Of a stretch of DNA of 48,271 bases, positions 9,712-17,967 are shown piece by piece. The notes beneath the pieces were generated by a model. That model ran no database searches. It worked only from the letters and a program-made list of their open reading frames with translations, and was not told the DNA's origin. The DNA lies in assembly GCA_013373085.1 (NCBI GenBank), contig JABXIM010000064.1:1-48271 (forward strand), given 5' to 3'. This stretch comes from Oceanospirillaceae bacterium (GTDB taxonomy: Bacteria; Pseudomonadota; Gammaproteobacteria; Pseudomonadales; Balneatricaceae). Every line of letters starts with the position of its first letter. Position 1 is the stretch's first letter. Made by a program: the position numbers and the translations under genes.

Positions 9712-10388
9712 GAATCCTTTTTCTCCAGGTTACGTGCCTCTTCGGGCGATTCAAGTTTGTGGCCGGCGACGATGAACTCCGGCAGCCTGAGCCCGGCCAC
9801 CAGCGCCGCCATGCGAACGACAAATACGATGGTCATGGCGCTCAGGTCCAGCCAGTAGGACGGCTCCGCCATGATGCCGCTGAACATGACGTAGGTCAGT
9901 GCGCCGGCCAGCGCGCAGCTGGCGTACATCTCGCCGTTCCACTGCAGGATCAGCGGCACCTGACCGGTCAGAATATCGCGGATCATACCGCCAGCCACAC
10001 CGGTCACCATCCCCATCACCACGGCAATGGTGTCCGGCATGCCGAACGCCATCGCCTTTTGCGCGCCAAGGATGGCGAACAGCGACAACCCAAGCGCATC
10101 GAGAAGCAACAGCATTCGGCGTGGATACCGGGTATAGCGCGACAGGATAAAGGCCGCCACCGAGCTCAGAATCGCCACCCAGAGGTATAGCGGGTTGGCG
10201 ATCCAGAGCAGAGGATGGGCATCGAGGACGATATCGCGCAGCGTGCCGCCACCGAGCGCAGTGACGATCCCGAGAATCACCACGCCGAAAATATCCAGCC
10301 GTTTGCCCTGCGCTGCCAGCGCCCCGGAGGTGGCGAACACCGCGACCCCGGCCAGGTCGGCGAAATAGACGAAGTCGACGTAGCTCAT
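9708..10388 (-). CDS. TRIC-type cation channel family protein (UPF0126, YadS/YicG-like)
   Basis: 226-aa integral membrane protein with about seven hydrophobic helices and two internal repeats, each carrying a glycine-rich signature: [10 protein letters not shown] in the first half and [10 protein letters not shown] in the second. This duplicated pattern defines the prokaryotic TRIC (trimeric intracellular cation channel) family; monovalent cation conductance is inferred from the family. It is inserted between ruvC and ruvA and overlaps both by 4 bp (ATGA with ruvC upstream, GTGA with ruvA downstream), so it is translated as part of the ruv operon. No known link between such channels and recombination explains this. 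Confidence 0.93.
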   Translation of the reverse strand: MSYVDFVYFADLAGVAVFATSGALAAQGKRLDIFGVVILGIVTALGGGTLRDIVLDAHPLLWIANPLYLWVAILSSVAAFILSRYTRYPRRMLLLLDALGLSLFAILGAQKAMAFGMPDTIAVVMGMVTGVAGGMIRDILTGQVPLILQWNGEMYASCALAGALTYVMFSGIMAEPSYWLDLSAMTIVFVVRMAALVAGLRLPEFIVAGHKLESPEEARNLEKKDS

Positions 10389-10903
10389 CGTCGCCAGCGA
10401 CCGTTGCGGGTACTGACCGTACCGAGGCCTCGCACCATGCTGCTGCGTGTATGGGCATGACAGAGCGCAATCGCCAGCGCATCGGCGGCATCCGCCTGCG
10501 GCAGCCCGGGCAGCTTCAGCAGGTGCGCCACCATGTGCTGCACCTGAACCTTGTCGGCACCGCCGTTGCCGACCACCGACTGCTTGACCTTGCGCGCCGC
10601 GTATTCGTAGACCGGCAGTTCGCGATTGCTGCCGGCGACGATCGCCACGCCCCGCGCCTGACCGAGCTTCAGCGCCGAATCGGCGTTGCGCGCCATGAAC
10701 ACCTGCTCGATCGCCATTTCCTGCGGACAGTAGGTTTCGATGATCTCACTGACGCCGGCATAGACCTGCTGCAGACGCTCCGCCAGCTCTTCGCCACGGA
10801 TGCGGATACAGCCACTGGCAACGTATTCGTTGCGGCTTCCGACCAGGTTGATAACGCCGTAGCCCGTGACCCGCGAACCGGGGTCGATGCCAAGAATCAG
10901 CAT
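10385..10903 (-). CDS. ruvC: crossover junction endodeoxyribonuclease RuvC
   Basis: Holliday-junction resolvase. The 172-aa protein has the four catalytic acidic residues of the RNase-H-like fold: D7 ([12 protein letters not shown]), E66 (MAIEQVF), and D138 and D141 ([13 protein letters not shown]). The frame is open a further 10 codons to a TTG, but ATG 10903 is chosen because it gives the standard RuvC start and follows AAAGGAA at a long but usable distance. Its TGA overlaps the ATG of the channel gene. It leads the ruvC-channel-ruvA-ruvB unit and is separated from yebC by a repeat cluster. Confidence 0.97.
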   Translation of the reverse strand: MLILGIDPGSRVTGYGVINLVGSRNEYVASGCIRIRGEELAERLQQVYAGVSEIIETYCPQEMAIEQVFMARNADSALKLGQARGVAIVAGSNRELPVYEYAARKVKQSVVGNGGADKVQVQHMVAHLLKLPGLPQADAADALAIALCHAHTRSSMVRGLGTVSTRNGRWRR

Positions 10904-10959
10904 GGAATCGATGAGTTCCTTTCGAATTGCCAAAGCGCATGATACACCGAATTACACCC

Positions 10960-11225
10960 GTAGGAGCGGCGCCTCGCCGCGAACAGCACCGGCGCCGAAT
11001 TCGTTCTAGGCGAAGAAGCCCCCTTTGGGCACACCGCTCCTACGCCTGCACCCCACTACGGATCGCGCACGACGCAAACCCTGCTCCTATACATCCCTGT
11101 ATTCGCAGGATAACGGCCAGGGATGGCCGGAACACCGATTTTGCAGGAGCAAAAATCGGCGAAGTACATCCATGCAAACCCTGCTCCTATACGTCCCTGT
11201 ATTCGCAGGATAAGTACATCCATGT
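10960..11225. repeat. REP-like palindromic repeat cluster between ruvC and yebC
   Basis: Several nested repeats. GTAGGAGCGG (10960-10969) is matched by the perfect inverted CCGCTCCTAC (11034-11043). A 40-bp unit at 11074-11113 recurs at 11174-11213 with one mismatch, exactly 100 bp apart; each unit contains inverted CCTGC/GCAGG and ATAC/GTAT arms. A CCGATTTTGC stem pairs with GCAAAAATCGG between the units (11136-11159). GTACATCCATG occurs at 11164 and again at 11214. No coding content is seen. Confidence 0.8.
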
Positions 11226-11227
11226 AC

Positions 11228-11258
11228 AAAAAAACCGGGCGCGAGTCCCGGTTTTTTT
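11228..11258 (-). terminator. Rho-independent terminator after yebC
   Basis: Stem AAAAAAACCGGG/CCCGGTTTTTTT with a seven-base loop, 15 bp past the yebC stop. The A/T runs on both sides allow termination in either direction. It suggests that the ruv genes depend on a promoter in the repeat region after it. Confidence 0.88.
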
Positions 11259-11273
11259 CTCCACCGCAATGGA

Positions 11274-12014
11274 TCAGTCTTCCATCGCCTCTTCGGGGAT
11301 ATCGGCGTTGTGATAGACGTTCTGCGAATCGTCCAGATCCTCAAGCGCGTCGATCAGTTTCAGCGCCTTGCGGCCGTTATCGACATCGAGCTCGACGGTG
11401 GTGGACGGAATCATGGCCACTTCAGCGAACTCCGGTTCGAAACCGGCATCCACCAGCCCCTGCTTGACCGTCATGAAGTCGGCCGGAGCGGTGAAGACAT
11501 CGACGGAACCGTCATCGTTGCCGACCACATCCTCGGCACCCACCTCCAGCGCAGCTTCCATGATGGCGTCCTCGTCGGCGCCTTCACCGAAGGTGATCTG
11601 CCCTTTCTTGTCGAACAGGTAGGCAACCGAGCCGTTGGTGCCGAGGTTGCCGCCGTACTTGTTGAAGGCCGCGCGCACCTGGGAGACGGTACGGTTGACG
11701 TTGTCGGTCATGCATTCGACCAGTATCGCGACGCCGTTGACGCCGTAACCTTCATAGGTCAGTTCGTCGTAGTTATCGCCTTCGCCGCCACCCGCGCCGC
11801 GGGCGATCGCCTTGTCGATGGTGTCACGCTTCATGTTGGCGCCGAGCGCCTTGTCGACCGCCGCGCGCAGACGCGGGTTGTCTTCCGGATTACCGCCGCC
11901 TTCTTTGGCCGCAACCGTCAGTTCGCGGATCAGCTTGGTGAAAATCTTGCCTCGTTTGGCATCCTGGGCCGCCTTGCGGTGCTTGATATTGGCCCATTTG
12001 GAATGACCTGCCAT
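11274..12014 (-). CDS. yebC: YebC/PmpR-family protein
   Basis: 246-aa member of the YebC/TACO1 family, beginning [27 protein letters not shown], the family signature, with [29 protein letters not shown] and [14 protein letters not shown] following. Members have been described as DNA-binding regulators and as translation factors that relieve ribosome stalling, so the exact role here is not settled. ATG 12014 has GAGGTATTC upstream. yebC next to ruvC is a conserved neighbourhood in gammaproteobacteria. It is 100 bp after aspS, in which a GGGCCGCC/GGCGGCCC hairpin occurs. Confidence 0.96.
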   Translation of the reverse strand: MAGHSKWANIKHRKAAQDAKRGKIFTKLIRELTVAAKEGGGNPEDNPRLRAAVDKALGANMKRDTIDKAIARGAGGGEGDNYDELTYEGYGVNGVAILVECMTDNVNRTVSQVRAAFNKYGGNLGTNGSVAYLFDKKGQITFGEGADEDAIMEAALEVGAEDVVGNDDGSVDVFTAPADFMTVKQGLVDAGFEPEFAEVAMIPSTTVELDVDNGRKALKLIDALEDLDDSQNVYHNADIPEEAMED

Positions 12015-12114
12015 CGGAATACCTCTATTGTTCGGGCCGCCGTAACTGCCGGCGGCCCGTCAATGCTTGTCGCTTTTATCCTGCTGCTTATCGCCTGAGC
12101 GTAAAGCTGTCGCC

Positions 12115-13878
12115 TCAGGGCGTCTTGCGCAGACGGATGTTGAGCTCGTGCAACTGCGTCGTGCTCACTTCCCCCGGCGCGTCGGTCAGCATGCAGGACG
12201 CGCTCTGGGTTTTCGGGAAGGCGATGACTTCGCGAATGGAGTCGGAGCCGGTCATCAGCATGATCAGACGATCAAGACCGAACGCCAGGCCACCGTGGGG
12301 CGGCGCGCCGTATTTCAGCGCGTTGAGCAGGAAGCCGAACTTCTCCTCCGCCTCGGCGGTGCCGATGCCGAGAATATGGAAAACCGCCTTCTGCATCGCC
12401 TGATCGTGGATACGAACCGAACCGCCACCGAGTTCGGTGCCGTTCAGCACCATGTCGTAGGCGCGGGACAACGCCGCTTCCGGGTTCGCCTTCAGCTCCT
12501 CCGGGGTGCACTTGGGCGCGGTAAACGGGTGGTGCAATGCGGTCAGCTTGCCGTCGTCGGTATCCTCGAACATCGGGAAGTCGACCACCCACAGCGGCGC
12601 CCACTCGCGCTCGACGAGCCCGAGGTCTTCACCGACCTTGATACGCAGCGCACCGATCGCCTCGCTGACGATCTTCGCCTTGTCGGCGCCGAAGAAAACG
12701 ATGTCGCCATCCTTCGCCTCGAGACGCTGCATGATCTTCAACGCCACCTCTTCACCAAGGAACTTGACGATCGGCGACTGCAGACCTTCCGCGCCCTGCT
12801 CCAGCGCGTTGACCTTGATCCAGGCCAGGCCCTTGGCGCCGTAGATCGAGACGAACTTGGTGTAGTCGTCGATCTGCTTGCGGGTCAGCTCGGCGCCGCC
12901 CGGCACTTTCAGCGCTGCGACGCGGCCTTTCGGGTCCTGGGCGGGACCGGCGAAGACCTTGAAGTCGACCGCTGCCACCAGGTCGGCGACGTCGACCAGC
13001 TCCATCGGGATGCGCAGATCCGGCTTGTCGGAGCCGTAGCGACGCATTGCCTCTTCGTACGGCATGCGCGGGAACTCGCCCAGATCGACGCCCAGCAGTT
13101 TCTGGAAGGTTTCGCGAATCATGCCCTCGGCCATGCCCATGATCTCCTCCTCGTTCATGAAGGAGGTTTCGATATCCACCTGGGTGAACTCGGGCTGACG
13201 GTCGGCGCGCAGGTCCTCGTCGCGGAAGCACTTGGCGATCTGGTAATAGCGGTCGAAACCGGACACCATCAGCAGCTGCTTGAACAGCTGCGGCGACTGC
13301 GGCAGCGCGAAGAAGCAGCCTTCGTGGGTACGGCTCGGCACCAGATAGTCACGGGCGCCTTCCGGTGTGGCGCGGGTCAGGATCGGCGTCTCGATATCGA
13401 GGAAGCCGTTATCGTCGAGGTAGTTACGCAGCGCATTGGTGACCTTGGAGCGGAAACGCAGTTTTTTCTGCATATCCGGACGACGCAGGTCGATATAACG
13501 GTGGCGCAGACGCACGTCCTCGCCGACCTGCTGATGCTCGTCCAGCTGGAACGGCGGCGTTTCGGCCTTGTTGAGGATGACCAGGTCCTTGCCCAGCACC
13601 TCGATCGCGCCGGTCGCCATATCCGGGTTTTCGGTACCTTCCGGGCGGCCGCGGACGGTGCCGCGCAGCTCGATGACGAATTCGCTGCGCACGCTGTCGG
13701 CCAGCTTGAAGCTCTCCTCGCGATCCGGATCGAAGACCACCTGAGTAATGCCTTCGCGATCACGTACATCGAGGAAAATAACCCCGCCGTGGTCACGGCG
13801 GCGGTGTACCCAGCCCATCAGGGCCACATCTTCGCCAATATGCTCTTTTCTCAGGTCGCCGCAATAATGGCTGCGCAT
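12115..13878 (-). CDS. aspS: aspartyl-tRNA synthetase
   Basis: Charges tRNA-Asp (class II synthetase). The 587-aa protein begins with the anticodon-binding OB domain ([32 protein letters not shown]), then motif 2 region [22 protein letters not shown], the large GAD insertion found in bacterial enzymes, and motif 3 [15 protein letters not shown]. The length matches bacterial AspRS. ATG 13878 follows AGGAACT. It is upstream of yebC in the same direction. Whether it is a discriminating or non-discriminating enzyme cannot be told with confidence by eye. Confidence 0.98.
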   Translation of the reverse strand: MRSHYCGDLRKEHIGEDVALMGWVHRRRDHGGVIFLDVRDREGITQVVFDPDREESFKLADSVRSEFVIELRGTVRGRPEGTENPDMATGAIEVLGKDLVILNKAETPPFQLDEHQQVGEDVRLRHRYIDLRRPDMQKKLRFRSKVTNALRNYLDDNGFLDIETPILTRATPEGARDYLVPSRTHEGCFFALPQSPQLFKQLLMVSGFDRYYQIAKCFRDEDLRADRQPEFTQVDIETSFMNEEEIMGMAEGMIRETFQKLLGVDLGEFPRMPYEEAMRRYGSDKPDLRIPMELVDVADLVAAVDFKVFAGPAQDPKGRVAALKVPGGAELTRKQIDDYTKFVSIYGAKGLAWIKVNALEQGAEGLQSPIVKFLGEEVALKIMQRLEAKDGDIVFFGADKAKIVSEAIGALRIKVGEDLGLVEREWAPLWVVDFPMFEDTDDGKLTALHHPFTAPKCTPEELKANPEAALSRAYDMVLNGTELGGGSVRIHDQAMQKAVFHILGIGTAEAEEKFGFLLNALKYGAPPHGGLAFGLDRLIMLMTGSDSIREVIAFPKTQSASCMLTDAPGEVSTTQLHELNIRLRKTP

Positions 13879-14149
13879 AGTATCCAGTTCCTGTCGATTA
13901 ACCGTTGGGGGTTCGCCCCCGAATGCTTGATGCCCCGACCGACGACAGCCGCAGCCCCTGCGCGACCGTTCCCGGCACGCCGGCGGGCCCGACGATGAGT
14001 ATCTTAATCAGGGTCTTATCGTGACGCCGGATGAACGATGGCGGCATCAGAAAGCCGCGAATTATACCCTATTTGGCAATCGCTTACAGGCCCGGGCCGA
14101 CTAAAATTGGCGGGTGCCGGCACGCCTTGCGCGCACCGGGACAGGTTCG

Positions 14150-14599
14150 TCAGGCGGGCTCGGAGGTTCGCGTCATTTCGCTGGACATCAGCACGTCAAT
14201 CTTCTGGCGGATTTCCGCCACCTCGACGTCACTGTAGGCACGGGCCGGATGCCGCCCCCACACCGGCCCCGGCCACGCCGCGTCGGACTCGTAGCGAACG
14301 ATGTGATGCAGATGCAGTTGTGGCACCATATTACCCAGCGACGCGACATTCATCTTGCGGGCGGCGAAGATGTCGGCCAGGTTCTCGGCCAGGAAGCTGG
14401 ACTCGTGCATCAGCTGCACCTGATCCTCCACCGACAGATGGTAGATTTCGCTGACACCGGCGCGGCGAGGCACCAGTATGAACCAGGGATAGTTGGCGTC
14501 GTTCATCAACAGCAGCCGGCAGAGCGGAAAGTCGCCCAGCAGAATGCAGTCCTGCGCCAGTTGAGGATGCAGTTCGAATTCGAGTTCCAGCTCATCCAT
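14150..14599 (-). CDS. HIT-domain protein
   Basis: 149-aa histidine-triad family protein: PWFILVPRRAGVSEIYHLS followed by the nucleotide-binding region MVPQLHLHHIVRYESDAAWP with H96, H98 and H99. The family hydrolyses or transfers nucleotide phosphates; the substrate here is unknown. ATG 14599 has AAAGGAG nine bases upstream. It is divergent from the FemAB-like GNAT gene (69 bp between start codons), so the two probably share a promoter region. Confidence 0.93.
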   Translation of the reverse strand: MDELELEFELHPQLAQDCILLGDFPLCRLLLMNDANYPWFILVPRRAGVSEIYHLSVEDQVQLMHESSFLAENLADIFAARKMNVASLGNMVPQLHLHHIVRYESDAAWPGPVWGRHPARAYSDVEVAEIRQKIDVLMSSEMTRTSEPA

Positions 14600-14667
14600 T
14601 GGATGGACTCCTTTTCATTGATGACGACCCATTCTGCACTCAGCCACCAGCGGAAGTACAGGCAGGC

Positions 14668-15801
14668 ATGACTGAACTGAAGATTTACAGCCGGCTCGAC
14701 GAGATCGACCAACGCGACTGGGACCACCTCTGCGGCACCGACTACCCGTTCCTGCGCTACGACTTTCTCGAGGCCCTGGAGCGCAGCGGCAGCGTCACCC
14801 CCGAAACCGGCTGGCAGCCGCTGCACCTGGTCGCGTACCGTGCCGGTACAGCGGTGGCGGCGATGCCGCTATACCTGAAATCGCACTCCTGGGGCGAGTA
14901 CGTCTTCGACTGGTCCTGGGCCGACGCCTATCGCCGCCACGGCCTCGACTACTATCCCAAGCTGCTTACGGCCATTCCGTTCACGCCGGCCTGGGGCCCC
15001 CGCATTGGCTGCCAGGACGGCGACAGCGCACGCTGGCTTCCAGCCATGCTCGACGCCGTACAACAGGTGGCGGAGCGGTTCGGCGCCTCGTCCTGGCATG
15101 GTCTCTTCGTCGACCCGCCACTGCGACAAGCGATGGCGGCCACGGACCTGACGCTGCGACTGGGATCTCAATACCACTGGTTCAACGACGGCTACTGCGA
15201 CTTCGACGATTTTCTCGCCCGCTTCGCATCACGCAAGCGCAAGAACATCCGGCGCGAACGCCAGAAGGTGTCCGACCAGGCCATCCGGCTGCGCCGTATC
15301 GAGGGCGACGCCATCACCGAGCGGCAGCTGTCGACCTTCTACGACTTCTACCAGGCCACCTACCTCAAGCGCGGGCGCCAGGGCTACCTGACGCCCGATT
15401 TCTTCCGCCTGCTGCGCGCACGAATGCCCGAACAACTGCTGCTGGTACTGGCCGAACGCAATGGCGAAGCGGTCGCCGGCGCGCTGTCACTGAGGAGCTC
15501 GACGACCCTTTACGGCCGCTACTGGGGCTGCCTGGACGAATACGACAGCCTGCATTTCGAGACCTGCTACTACCAGGGTATCGAGTACTGCATTGAAAAA
15601 GGGCTCGACCGTTTCGATCCGGGCGCCCAGGGAGAACACAAGATACAGCGCGGCTTCCGCCCGGTGGAAACCTGGTCCGGCCACTGGATAGCCCACCCCG
15701 GATTCGCCGATGCCATTGCCAGCGCCATGGCCGAGGAACGAGAACTGATGCGCAAACAGATAGAGGAGCTGACCGGCTGGCTGCCGTTTCGCCGCGACTG
15801 A
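14668..15801 (+). CDS. FemAB-like GNAT-fold protein (PF04339/DUF482 family)
   Basis: 377-aa protein of the GNAT/peptidogalycan family. Recognisable parts are an N-terminal YPFLRYDFLEALERSGSV, the ligand-region stretch GDSARWLPAMLDAV, the basic FASRKRKNIRRERQKV, and the C-terminal FETCYYQGIEYCIEKGLDRFDPGAQGEHKIQRGFRP, which is the family's most conserved segment. The fold is that of acyl or aminoacyl transferases; the acceptor is not known. The open frame starts 23 codons earlier, but ATG 14668 is preferred because conserved sequence begins there. Divergent from the HIT gene. Confidence 0.88.
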   Translation: MTELKIYSRLDEIDQRDWDHLCGTDYPFLRYDFLEALERSGSVTPETGWQPLHLVAYRAGTAVAAMPLYLKSHSWGEYVFDWSWADAYRRHGLDYYPKLLTAIPFTPAWGPRIGCQDGDSARWLPAMLDAVQQVAERFGASSWHGLFVDPPLRQAMAATDLTLRLGSQYHWFNDGYCDFDDFLARFASRKRKNIRRERQKVSDQAIRLRRIEGDAITERQLSTFYDFYQATYLKRGRQGYLTPDFFRLLRARMPEQLLLVLAERNGEAVAGALSLRSSTTLYGRYWGCLDEYDSLHFETCYYQGIEYCIEKGLDRFDPGAQGEHKIQRGFRPVETWSGHWIAHPGFADAIASAMAEERELMRKQIEELTGWLPFRRD

Positions 15802-15889
15802 AGGGCGGCTGCAGCGACAACCTGAATCTGCCGACAAGCCTCAGACGCCCGTCTGAAAAAAATTCCTGCCGGTGATTATGAAGATGCGG

Positions 15890-15980
15890 GGTGGCTCCAC
15901 TAAACTCAAGGACGTCCCGCAGGGACCTGCGGGCCAAGCCACCATATATAGATATAACCCAAAGGAGTTATCACCATATG
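15890..15980 (+). promoter_or_regulatory. structured 5' leader of the 90-aa gene
   Basis: Two stacked foldable elements precede the start codon. First, GGTGGCT (15890-15896) pairs with AGCCACC (15937-15943) around an inner CCCGCAG-GGAC-CTGCGGG hairpin (15916-15933). Second, ATAAC (15954-15958) pairs with GTTAT (15967-15971), placing AAAGGA of the ribosome site in the loop, and CATAT (15943-15947) can pair with ATATG (15976-15980), which includes the start codon. This is an inference from base pairing; RNA thermometer, small-RNA or protein control are possible. Confidence 0.5.
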
Positions 15981-16250
15981 TTGACCTATGAAGAGTGCTT
16001 GGCAATGTGTGATCTGACAGAGGGTGAAATCGAAGCCATTGCCGAACATGAGCACATGGACCCCATGATTGCGCTCGCTCTTGGTCAGTACCTGATCTCC
16101 CATGACGGGGATCAGCGGATCAGAGGCATCATCATCGACGACATCCAGCGCGCGGACCGCTGCGGCAACCAGCCCCGTGCGGAAGTTCTGCGCAAGGTTC
16201 TGCAGCATTTCCTCGCCACCCATCCGGCCCGGGACAAAACCGCTGCCTGA
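15978..16250 (+). CDS. conserved hypothetical protein, 90 aa
   Basis: Small soluble protein, MLTYEECLAMCDLTEGEIEAIAEHEHMDP..., predicted mostly helical, acidic in the first half, with a C-terminal helix RAEVLRKVLQHFLATHP. It resembles short uncharacterised proteins I recall from other gammaproteobacteria, but no function can be named. A strong ribosome site AAAGGAG (15961-15967) lies ten bases before ATG 15978; the frame is open further upstream without such a signal. It is convergent with nhaD and is preceded by a leader that can fold so as to hide the start region. Confidence 0.85.
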   Translation: MLTYEECLAMCDLTEGEIEAIAEHEHMDPMIALALGQYLISHDGDQRIRGIIIDDIQRADRCGNQPRAEVLRKVLQHFLATHPARDKTAA

Positions 16251-16424
16251 ATACTGAATAACAGTCCGGTGCGCACACCGCAGCCGGTCTCGACCGAGTG
16301 ACCTCCGGGTGGGGATCTCCCCCTTCTCTCCCTGCCCTATTCGGGCGGATGACGGCTCAAGCAATGCCGTCCAATCCGCCCGCGCTTTAGAAACCCACGA
16401 ATCAAGCACCCAGGTGCGTCGGGC

Positions 16425-17672
16425 TTACATCAGCTTGTGTCCGATGACCCAGACCGCACCGTAGCCTGCGCTGTAAGCCAGCAGCAGCCGTGGCATGTAG
16501 CGCATGTAACTGACGAAACTCAGCGCTTCTATCTTGCTCATTGCGATGACACCGGCCGCCGAGCCGATGATCAGCAGCGAACCGCCAACACCCGTTGCAT
16601 ACGTCAGGCACATCCAGTCGGCGGTATCCATATCGATACCGGACTTCAGAATCGCGGCGGTCAGCGGTACGTTATCCACCAGCGCGGACAGCAGACCGAC
16701 GACGAAATTGGCGGCCGCAACCGGCATCAGCTCATAGAGCCGTGGCAGCTGGTCGAGTACCGACAGCTCCTTGAGCATTCCCACCAGCAGCAGTACGCCG
16801 AGGAAGAACAGCAGGGTATCGAACTCGATTTCGCGCATGTACTCCAGCACGCTCTGGCGCTTGGGCTTGTCACGGTTGAGGAACTGATAGGCCAGGAACA
16901 TTACCGAGAGGCCGAACAGGAAGGTCAGCACCGGTGGAATGCTGAAAAAGACGCTCAGCAGCAACGTCGCGAAGATGGTGGAAACGAACAGTACCGCAAT
17001 CACCTTGTCGCGACCGGCGATGGGGCGGCGAAACTGCGGCACCTCGACGACCGAGGAGCCGGCGGTGGTCATCAGCGTTGCCAGCAACATGAACACGCCG
17101 GCGAATGCCGCCGGTATCAGCAGGAAGAGGTCACCGATGGACACCTTGCCGGCGAGGAAAATCATCAGCGTGGTGACGTCGCCGGTGATCAGCGACACGC
17201 CGCCGGAGTTCACTGCAAACACCACCAGCGCCGCGAACTTGATCATGGTGCGCGGCTTCAGCTTCAGCGATGACAGCAACGACAGCATGATCAGCGATGC
17301 CGTGATGTTGTCGGCCAGCGACGAGAATACCAGCGCCAGCACCGCGATCATCACCATCAGCTGGCGCTGGCCGAGCTGCGCCGGCAGGGCCCGGTAGACC
17401 AGCTGGGTAATCAGGCCCTGCTGGTTGAGATAGGCGACAAACGTCATCGCCGCCATCAGGAATAGCCACAGGGTGGCGATCTCGAGCAGGTTTTCGTTGA
17501 GCTGTTCCTGCACCAAGGCGGCATCGGCGCCGTGTTGTGGAAACATGAAGGCCAGTATCCAGACCAGCGTTCCGATGAACAGGGTCGATTTGGCCTTGTT
17601 GATATGAACGACGTCCTCGATCACGATCAGTACGAACGCAACCAGGATGAGGCTGAGCAATATCCAGTGCAT
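16425..17672 (-). CDS. nhaD: Na+/H+ antiporter NhaD
   Basis: Inner-membrane sodium/proton antiporter of the ArsB/NhaD (ion transporter) superfamily, important for salt and alkaline tolerance in halophilic gammaproteobacteria. The 415-aa protein has about 12 hydrophobic helices and the signatures FSSLADNITASLIMLSLL, NSGGVSLITGDVTTLMIFLAGK, and in the second half ALVDNVPLTAAILKSG and GVGGSLLIIGSAAGVIAM, the paired Asp-Asn motifs of this fold. ATG 17672 follows AAGGAG by 11 bases; a GTG four codons upstream overlaps the ribosome site and is less likely. It stands alone, which fits independent regulation. Confidence 0.93.
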   Translation of the reverse strand: MHWILLSLILVAFVLIVIEDVVHINKAKSTLFIGTLVWILAFMFPQHGADAALVQEQLNENLLEIATLWLFLMAAMTFVAYLNQQGLITQLVYRALPAQLGQRQLMVMIAVLALVFSSLADNITASLIMLSLLSSLKLKPRTMIKFAALVVFAVNSGGVSLITGDVTTLMIFLAGKVSIGDLFLLIPAAFAGVFMLLATLMTTAGSSVVEVPQFRRPIAGRDKVIAVLFVSTIFATLLLSVFFSIPPVLTFLFGLSVMFLAYQFLNRDKPKRQSVLEYMREIEFDTLLFFLGVLLLVGMLKELSVLDQLPRLYELMPVAAANFVVGLLSALVDNVPLTAAILKSGIDMDTADWMCLTYATGVGGSLLIIGSAAGVIAMSKIEALSFVSYMRYMPRLLLAYSAGYGAVWVIGHKLM

Positions 17673-17967
17673 GGACTGCAGCACTCCTTAGAAGATCATT
17701 CCCGACCAGGGGACGAAAGTGGCGATTCACCTGCCCTGTTGCACAGGCCGGCTCGCCAAAGGCAGGGAGTCGCAGAATGGGACGGGGCAGCGCCGAAAAC
17801 GGCAGGCGGCACGCCCCCGAATCACAACGCGGCTGCGAAGAAAATGGCAGATTCGGGCATGAGGCGAAGGGCAGGCACCTCAAAACGCGCTCAATATGCC
17901 TCTTTGCGACGCCAAGGTCGAGCCCCTCTGGACAAAAAACAGAAATTACTGTCGCTTCGCCGACACC

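Noticed and set aside
12029-12058. GGGCCGCC/GGCGGCCC hairpin between aspS and yebC as a terminator
   Set aside because: No T-run follows on either strand. Read-through from aspS into yebC is more likely; at most a pausing or processing hairpin.
12067-13998. 643-codon plus-strand open frame antisense to aspS
   Set aside because: It covers a fully conserved aspS gene, has no ribosome site and encodes no recognisable domain.
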